Origin: OCS116 cluster bacterium
GTDB lineage: Bacteria; Pseudomonadota; Alphaproteobacteria; Rhizobiales; OSC116
NCBI GenBank assembly: GCA_002402005.2
Contig: NVUS02000267.1
Coordinates: 1-10,895, forward strand
Reading direction: 5' to 3'
DNA length: 10,895 nucleotides
Shown piece after piece: positions 6,475-10,895 of this stretch. The notes under the pieces were generated by a model, which was not told the DNA's origin, made no database searches, and saw nothing but the letters and a program-made list of their open reading frames with translations. How positions within the stretch are numbered: position 1 is the stretch's first letter; the number at the start of each line of letters is the position of its first letter. The translations under genes and the position numbers were made by a program.

Positions 6475-7578
6475 TTATTTACCGATATAATAGGCTTTGG
6501 GTCTGATCAGCACATTATCCTCGCGGCTGGCCAATATGTGCGCCAAATAACCAAATACCCGCGACATGGCAAACAAAGCGGTGAAATAATTGACCGGTAT
6601 GCCCAAAGCGTAAAATACGGGGCCTTTGTAAAATTCGACATTGGCTTTAATATTCTTGCCCTTCTTATTCATCTCGACGCCCATCACCCGTTCAATTTCT
6701 TCCAAAATCAAATAAGTTTTCTCGAACGGTGTGCCAAGACAGAGCTCACGCGCCATTGGTTTTAAAATCTTGGCACGCGGATCAACAACTTTATAAACCC
6801 GATGCCCCATGCCCATAATTTTTTGCTTATTTTTAAGCGCAGTGGTTACAAAATTTTCGACATCCGCCACATCACCAATGCCCATGGCCATTTCCAGCGC
6901 TGCTTGGTCTGCCCCACCGTGCAATTTGCCAAACAGTGTGCCAAAACCTGTCGATATAGCGCATTCAACTGGCGACAATGTGCTGGCCGTCACCAAAGCC
7001 GCATAAGTGCTGGCATTGAAACTATGCTCCATTTGCAATATCTGCGTCACATCCAATATCGCCACTTGCTCATCACTGGGCAATTTGCCGCCAAACCGAT
7101 GTAGAAAACTAGCATGAAATGACAATTCTTTATTGGTTTGAATGATCGGTTTGCCAAGGCAAATTTGGTGATATGCCGCCAGTAATGCCGGCACCTTGGC
7201 TGCCACAATCAGCCCATCGGCCATTTCGGCTTCAAAGTCGTGGGTGATTTGGGCATCTAGCTCTAACAAAGGTACCATGCCTTGCAGCATTTTCATTGGG
7301 TGTAGGTTTGGGTTCAACGAACGCAATATCTTTTCTTCCGCCTCAGATATATAGGAATGGCTGATCAAGAAATAATGAAATTGTGCTTTTTCTTCAGCTG
7401 ATGGATATTTATCAAACAATAGCAAATAACAAACCTCGATGAAATCATGTTTGGCCAAAGCCTCAATGCTTTCACCACGATAGCTCAAAATACCCTTTTC
7501 ACCATCAACTTTAGAAATTGCCGTGCTGTCGACATAAATGCCGCTCAAGCCCCTATATATGGTCGGTAACTCGCTCAT
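6475..7578 (-). CDS. Small (type I-like) citrate synthase or methylcitrate synthase
   Basis: The 367-residue enzyme matches the short citrate synthases (about 370 residues) in length and motif order; these condense an acyl-CoA with oxaloacetate. The first catalytic His is in MEHSFNAST (H185), LHGGADQAALEM follows, and the second His is in GMGHRVYKVVDPRAK (H259). The third catalytic position, normally Asp in NVDFY, is Glu here (ANVEFYKG, E315, codon GAA). The C-terminus keeps SRVFGYLAHI and LIRPKAYYIG. Alphaproteobacterial housekeeping GltA is usually the longer (about 430 residues) form, so this may be a second, specialised or acquired enzyme; a 2-methylcitrate synthase cannot be excluded. 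ATG 7578 is preferred over GTG 7584 because GGAG lies 5 bases before the ATG but abuts the GTG. It is divergent from a LysR gene, which probably controls it. Confidence 0.88.
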   Translation of the reverse strand: MSELPTIYRGLSGIYVDSTAISKVDGEKGILSYRGESIEALAKHDFIEVCYLLLFDKYPSAEEKAQFHYFLISHSYISEAEEKILRSLNPNLHPMKMLQGMVPLLELDAQITHDFEAEMADGLIVAAKVPALLAAYHQICLGKPIIQTNKELSFHASFLHRFGGKLPSDEQVAILDVTQILQMEHSFNASTYAALVTASTLSPVECAISTGFGTLFGKLHGGADQAALEMAMGIGDVADVENFVTTALKNKQKIMGMGHRVYKVVDPRAKILKPMARELCLGTPFEKTYLILEEIERVMGVEMNKKGKNIKANVEFYKGPVFYALGIPVNYFTALFAMSRVFGYLAHILASREDNVLIRPKAYYIGK

Positions 7579-7639
7579 ATTCACTCCAATATTTTAGATT
7601 TATTGAATTATGAGCGTGCATCATATATAAGTAAAATCA

Positions 7640-7671
7640 ATAATACCTATTTTAAAATAAGAAAATATTAT
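7640..7671. promoter_or_regulatory. Candidate LysR operator between the citrate synthase and LysR genes
   Basis: TATTTTAAAATA (7648-7659) is a perfect 12-bp palindrome and fits the T-N11-A rule of LysR sites (T7648, A7660). It lies within a wider pair, ATAATA (7640-7645) and TATTAT (7666-7671). It sits immediately upstream of the LysR start and 62 bases from the citrate synthase start, as expected for joint autoregulation and target control. Confidence 0.4.
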
Positions 7672-7675
7672 ACGT

Positions 7676-8560
7676 ATGGAAATTCAAGAACTTAGAATCT
7701 TCTGCGCCATCATCGATCAAGGCAGTTTTAAAAATGCCGGCATTCATTTGGGCCTCTCACAACCTGCCATTAGCCAATCATTGGCAAATTTGGAGCGAAA
7801 ATTAGGCGAAAAACTACTAAATCGAAACTCGCCAATTCAGCCCACTTCAATTGGTCTGGAATTGCTCAAACATGCGCGTTATGTGATAGAGAGTGAAGGA
7901 TTTTTCACCAATCAATTGACCAAAATGAAGCATGGTTATTTGCAAACCCTCACTTTAGCAGTCGATCATATGGCCGCCAATTATTACAGCCCGCAAATCA
8001 TTTCTGAGTTTCATAAATTACTGCCCGAAGCTGATTTTAAAATCATCCGCATGCCGGCGCGCGAGATCATCAATGCAGTCAAAAGCCAACAATATCAAAT
8101 TGGCATTGGACCGTTTCAAAAAGGCATGGACGGACTACACACGGTTAAATTATTAACCGAAGAAAGCCATCTCATCACTGGCAAAGACAACCCAATGTTA
8201 AAAATCTATGAGCACAATCCGCTCGAATTTTTAAAACAAACCATCTTACTCACTTCTTATTTAGATGACCTTGATGAGCGTCCGTCAAAGAAAAAAATTC
8301 GCGATTATTTCAAAAGCTCATGGCAAGTGAATGATATAAATCTACAGCTAAAACTCATAAAGCAAGGCATCGGCGCCACCTTCATCGCCAAACCGTTCCT
8401 AACCAGCGATGAGGCCAAAAGCCAATTCGTCATTCTAGATAAAATCCCATTTGCACTGATTAAAAAACAATATGGAATCTATATCTTAGACAAAAATTTA
8501 AGTGTAAATAGTATTTCAAAATTTATAAATCTGATGCAGAAAACCGTTCTTAAAATTTAA
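7676..8560 (+). CDS. LysR family transcriptional regulator
   Basis: The 294-residue protein begins with the LysR winged helix-turn-helix: MEIQELRIFCAIIDQGSFKNAGIHLGLSQPAISQSLANLERKLGEKLLNR, in which residues 18-45 carry the turn and recognition helix. The remainder has the two-lobed periplasmic-binding-like effector domain (from about residue 90, LQTLTLAVDHMAANYY). The family senses small metabolites and usually controls a divergent neighbour. Here the neighbour is a citrate synthase gene, so citrate or a related acid is a reasonable effector guess. The B. subtilis citR/citA pair (LysR-type repressor divergent from a minor citrate synthase) is the closest established parallel. No good Shine-Dalgarno precedes ATG 7676; the upstream run AAGAAAA is weak. 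Confidence 0.9.
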   Translation: MEIQELRIFCAIIDQGSFKNAGIHLGLSQPAISQSLANLERKLGEKLLNRNSPIQPTSIGLELLKHARYVIESEGFFTNQLTKMKHGYLQTLTLAVDHMAANYYSPQIISEFHKLLPEADFKIIRMPAREIINAVKSQQYQIGIGPFQKGMDGLHTVKLLTEESHLITGKDNPMLKIYEHNPLEFLKQTILLTSYLDDLDERPSKKKIRDYFKSSWQVNDINLQLKLIKQGIGATFIAKPFLTSDEAKSQFVILDKIPFALIKKQYGIYILDKNLSVNSISKFINLMQKTVLKI

Positions 8561-8587
8561 TTTCAACCTCAAAATATTTATTCAAAC

Positions 8588-8623
8588 TGTATTAATTTGT
8601 ATTAACCTTCTGTAAACTATAAC
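8588..8623 (+). promoter_or_regulatory. Phased direct repeat and -10-like element upstream of the NTF2-like gene
   Basis: TGTATTAA occurs at 8588-8595 and 8598-8605, exactly 10 bp apart, which puts both on the same DNA face. Each contains TTAA, giving TTAA-N6-TTAACC, one base short of the CtrA pattern TTAA-N7-TTAA known in alphaproteobacteria. TATAAC at 8618-8623 could be a -10 element. The site begins 28 bases after the LysR stop codon. Confidence 0.3.
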
Positions 8624-8681
8624 GCATTACGTTACGGCAATAAATGAAGACCAATTGGTAACTTTGTCTCTGGGGGGAAAC

Positions 8682-9071
8682 ATGACAAACAATTCTAAAA
8701 CCATTGCCTATCTTGACGCTTGCTTTCGCAAGGGCGATATTGAGAAAATTTCTTACTTATTTGCACCGGATTTTGTATTTTATGTAAATGCTGGAGAAAA
8801 ACAGGGTTTTGAAGAATTTGCAAATCTAATGAAACAAGCCGCCGGCCAAATAATAATCAAAGGCGATAAAATGGTTTCACAAGATGATATACATTTCAGC
8901 ACTGAATTTGAATTGCCAACCGAAGTTGAAAACGTAAAAAGAATTGGTTTTGTCGAAGTGCAAGTGCACAATTGCATCATCAAAAGCTTCAATCTACATT
9001 TCCACACTCAAGAGGTAGAAGTCGAAAAATTCCGCCAAGTGATGAAGAATAGCAACGCTGCTTATATATAA
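8682..9071 (+). CDS. NTF2/SnoaL-like small protein
   Basis: The product is 129 residues with the pattern of the NTF2-like cone fold: an N-terminal helix (IAYLDACFRKGDIEKISYLFAPDF), a short strand pair FVFYVNAG, a helix GFEEFANLMKQAAG, then long alternating strands (IIIKGDKMV, HFSTEFELP, VKRIGFVEVQVHNCIIKSFNLHF). The second helix begins at a position equivalent to the G-x-x-x-I/F region of SnoaL-like proteins. Family members include isomerases, hydrolases and plain ligand binders, so no reaction can be assigned. ATG 8682 is chosen because the purine-rich GGGGGGAAA just precedes it; an in-frame TTG at 8655 lacks such a site. It stands alone between the LysR gene and the exporter remnant. Confidence 0.65.
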   Translation: MTNNSKTIAYLDACFRKGDIEKISYLFAPDFVFYVNAGEKQGFEEFANLMKQAAGQIIIKGDKMVSQDDIHFSTEFELPTEVENVKRIGFVEVQVHNCIIKSFNLHFHTQEVEVEKFRQVMKNSNAAYI

Positions 9072-9125
9072 CCCACATCATAATTCTTACTCTTAATCTA
9101 TGTAAATCCCCCTTTGCTCTAAATT

Positions 9126-9239
9126 TTAAATTTTGCGCAAAACCAAACCATTAAAAATCAACAATATAACATTCACCAATTGCACCATCAATGTCAGGTG
9201 TATAATCAGTGAAGCCCAATGGCGTCTGCTCATGCGCAT
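9126..9239 (-). pseudogene. Remnant of a second DMT exporter gene
   Basis: On the minus strand, AAGGA and ATG 9239 open a 37-codon frame beginning MRMSRRHWASLIIHL. This matches the intact exporter start MHMTTRHWALLIIL at protein level and at DNA level (CGCCATTGGGCTT is shared exactly). After about 13 codons the similarity to the corresponding part of the exporter stops. A later piece, GGTGAATGTTATATTG, resembles the exporter at 4931-4946 (VNVML), which would fit a large internal deletion. The tail ending LRKI before TAA is also loosely like the exporter's end; both of these later matches are tentative. As it stands, this cannot encode a transporter. Confidence 0.6.
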
Positions 9240-9371
9240 ATTTATCCTTATTTTTGCTGATCTATAGGTAATTTTAAGATTTTCACCATCCGCCTTTGGT
9301 TGTTTGAAGGTAAAATATTGTTGCAAGTGAGGCAGAATGTTTTATCGTGGCTCAACTTATATTGGAAGGCC
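9202..9371 (-). repeat. Long inverted duplication, copy 2, in front of the M32 carboxypeptidase
   Basis: This 170-bp block is the minus-strand counterpart of 4062-4232 (about 82 % identity by hand alignment). It fills most of the gap before the carboxypeptidase start at 9378. The carboxypeptidase's ribosome binding site GGAAGG (9364-9369) overlaps the outer edge of the block. On the plus strand it can form a hairpin TAAAATATT (9311-9319) with AATGTTTTA (9336-9344), with one T-G wobble pair. The remaining part of this gap, 9072-9125, is AT-rich and shows nothing I can assign. Confidence 0.85.
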
Positions 9372-9377
9372 TATCAG

Positions 9378-10859
9378 ATGAAGAATTATGAGAATTTAGA
9401 AAAGCATTTTGTCAAGATTTCGCGGTTTGGTCATCTGGCCTCTATCTGCAGCTGGGATCAAGCGGCAATGATGCCAGCGGGTGGCAATGCAGCGCGTAGT
9501 GAGGCTATGGCCGAGCTGGCTTTGCACATGCATGAGTTGCAGAATAAGTCAGAACTTGCTGATTGGTATGCGGGGGCAGAAACCGAGGCTTTGTCTGCCG
9601 AGCAAAAGGCCAGCTTGGCTGAAATGAGACGCGTGTGGGAGAATGATAAGATCATTCCGGCTGAATTGGTCGAAGCCAAATCGTTAGCCGATTCAAAATG
9701 TGAACATGCTTGGCGCACTCAACGTGGTGAGAATGATTGGGATGGGTTTTTAGAGAATTTTAATGAGGTGGTGAATTTAAGCCAGCAAGAAGCTAAAATT
9801 CGTGCTGATCATGCAGGTGGCACAGCCTATGACGCCATGCTTAATCTTTATGAACCCGGCACAACAACCGCTTCGCTAGATGTTTTATTTGCCGATGTAA
9901 AAACATGGTTGCCCGATATGGTGGGCGAAATTAGTGAAAAACAAAAATCAGACAATTTGATAGGCTTTGGCAAGGATTTTCCGATTGATGCCCAGAAACA
10001 GCTTGGGCTGAAAGCTATGGATTTGCTGGGCTTTGATTTTGAGCATGGCCGTTTGGACGTTTCGGTGCATCCGTTTTGTGGCGGTGTGCCTAGTGATGTG
10101 CGAATCACCACGCGTTATGACGAGAGTGAATTTATCAGCGCGATGATGGGGGTGATTCATGAGACCGGACATGCATGTTATGAGCAAGGCCTGCCCAAAC
10201 ATTTGGCGGGATTGCCAGCCGGTGTGGCACGCTCTATGGGCATTCACGAATCGCAAAGCCTGTTTTTTGAAATGCAGCTTGGCCGCAGCCAAGAGTTTTT
10301 AGGTCTTATGTCACCAATGTTAAAAGATCTATTTGCAGAAGCCAACCCAAATGCGTTTGGCGCGGACAATTTGGCCAAAGCCTATACGCGAGTTGAACCG
10401 GGGTATATACGCGTAGATGCTGATGAAGCGACCTATCCGGCGCATATTATTTTGCGTTATGAGATTGAGCGCGATCTGATGAATGGGGTGATTGCTGCCA
10501 AAGATGTGCCTGAATTATGGGCGCAAAAAATGCAAGAATATTTGGGCGTGGATACCAAAGGCAATTATAAAGATGGCTGCATTCAGGACATTCATTGGAC
10601 GATGGGTGCGTTTGGTTATTTTCCAAGCTATACATTGGGCGCTATGTATGCGGCGCAATTTAAGGCAGCCATGCTTAAGAGTGTGGACGTGAACGGTGCG
10701 ATTAATGCCGGTGATCTCTCACCGATATTTGATTGGTTGCGGACAAATATTTGGCAAAAATCCAGTATCTTTAGCACTGATGATTTGGTGACACAAGCCA
10801 CAGGCGAAACACTCAATGCTGGTTATTTTAAAGCTCATTTACAAGCACGGTATTTGTAA
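9378..10859 (+). CDS. M32 family metallocarboxypeptidase (carboxypeptidase Taq type)
   Basis: The product is 493 residues, the usual M32 length. These cytoplasmic enzymes remove C-terminal residues from peptides using one metal ion. The metal site is intact: HETGH (H261, E262, H265) and the third ligand Glu in HESQS (E291). The 26-residue gap from H265 matches the spacing of the Pyrococcus furiosus enzyme (H269/H273/E299). Other family signatures are SWDQAAMMP near the N-terminus, HPFCGGVPSDVRITTRY before the metal site, DEATYPAHIILRYEIE, and GAFGYFPSYTLGAMYAAQ near the C-terminus. The frame is open back to TTG 9300, but ATG 9378 is chosen because GGAAGG lies 8 bases upstream and the N-terminus then fits the family. 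The stop TAA overlaps the ATG of the next gene (TAATG), so the two are probably co-transcribed and translationally coupled. Confidence 0.93.
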   Translation: MKNYENLEKHFVKISRFGHLASICSWDQAAMMPAGGNAARSEAMAELALHMHELQNKSELADWYAGAETEALSAEQKASLAEMRRVWENDKIIPAELVEAKSLADSKCEHAWRTQRGENDWDGFLENFNEVVNLSQQEAKIRADHAGGTAYDAMLNLYEPGTTTASLDVLFADVKTWLPDMVGEISEKQKSDNLIGFGKDFPIDAQKQLGLKAMDLLGFDFEHGRLDVSVHPFCGGVPSDVRITTRYDESEFISAMMGVIHETGHACYEQGLPKHLAGLPAGVARSMGIHESQSLFFEMQLGRSQEFLGLMSPMLKDLFAEANPNAFGADNLAKAYTRVEPGYIRVDADEATYPAHIILRYEIERDLMNGVIAAKDVPELWAQKMQEYLGVDTKGNYKDGCIQDIHWTMGAFGYFPSYTLGAMYAAQFKAAMLKSVDVNGAINAGDLSPIFDWLRTNIWQKSSIFSTDDLVTQATGETLNAGYFKAHLQARYL

Positions 10860-10895
10860 TGAAAATACAAGCCTTACTGATTATTGATATGCAAA
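10859..10895 (+). CDS. Start of a probable isochorismatase-family cysteine hydrolase (cut by window end)
   Basis: Only 12 codons are present: MKIQALLIIDMQ. The ALLIIDMQ strand with its Asp is the standard opening of isochorismatase-like hydrolases (nicotinamidase and relatives), where that Asp belongs to the Asp-Lys-Cys catalytic triad. The ATG shares one base with the stop codon of the carboxypeptidase gene, a common sign of translational coupling. The rest of the protein is outside the window, so the subfamily cannot be given. Confidence 0.65.
   Translation, partial: MKIQALLIIDMQ

Noticed and set aside
9240..9326. Extension of the minus-strand remnant frame to TTG 9326 (66 codons)
   Set aside because: The extra codons lie in the duplicated leader, which is non-coding in the intact exporter copy, and a ribosome binding site directly precedes ATG 9239.
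9202..9371. Insertion sequence or MITE as the explanation of the duplication
   Set aside because: There are no terminal inverted repeats or target-site duplications at the block edges, and it contains the start of a real gene.

Overview
The window looks like an ordinary chromosomal stretch from a fairly AT-rich Gram-negative bacterium, most likely an alphaproteobacterium. This rests on gene content (an ArfB-type rescue hydrolase, a TadG-like von Willebrand A protein, an Lrp/AsnC regulator, an M32 carboxypeptidase) and not on any marker gene. There are no rRNA or tRNA genes, no CRISPR array and no recognisable transposase.

Layout. Bases 1-932 hold the 3' part of an NAD-dependent epimerase/dehydratase-like gene that enters from the left and is broken by a frameshift near 350. 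A markedly GC-richer gene of the aminoglycoside phosphotransferase fold (1025-1759) follows and looks acquired. Next is a divergent pair: an Lrp/AsnC regulator (minus, 1918-2364) and a membrane protein with two nucleoside-recognition (Gate) halves (plus, 2481-3434). Then come arfB (3595-4008), a DMT/EamA exporter (4195-5100) and a TadG-like vWA protein (5306-6469). The vWA gene converges, with only 5 bp between, on a small type I citrate synthase (minus, 6475-7578). The citrate synthase is divergent from a LysR regulator (7676-8560), an arrangement resembling citA/citR of Bacillus subtilis. A small NTF2/SnoaL-like protein (8682-9071) and an M32 carboxypeptidase (9378-10859) follow. The start of a probable isochorismatase-family hydrolase overlaps the carboxypeptidase stop codon by one base and runs off the window.

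The most unusual structure is an inverted duplication that I aligned by hand. The region upstream of the DMT exporter plus its first codons (4062-4232) recurs on the opposite strand at 9202-9371, immediately in front of the M32 carboxypeptidase, with about 82 % identity over 170 bp. The second copy keeps a ribosome binding site, a start codon and about 13 codons of the exporter and then becomes a 37-codon open frame ending at 9126. It is therefore best read as the remnant of a second exporter gene. The most conserved part of the repeat is a hairpin-forming stretch upstream of the coding part, which now lies in the 5' region of the carboxypeptidase.

Other points of interest are active-site substitutions in two enzymes: Asp to Glu at the third catalytic position of citrate synthase, and Asp to Asn in the catalytic loop of the phosphotransferase-like protein. 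Several intergenic dyads are candidate operators. I found no clear multi-gene defence, mobile or biosynthetic system here.
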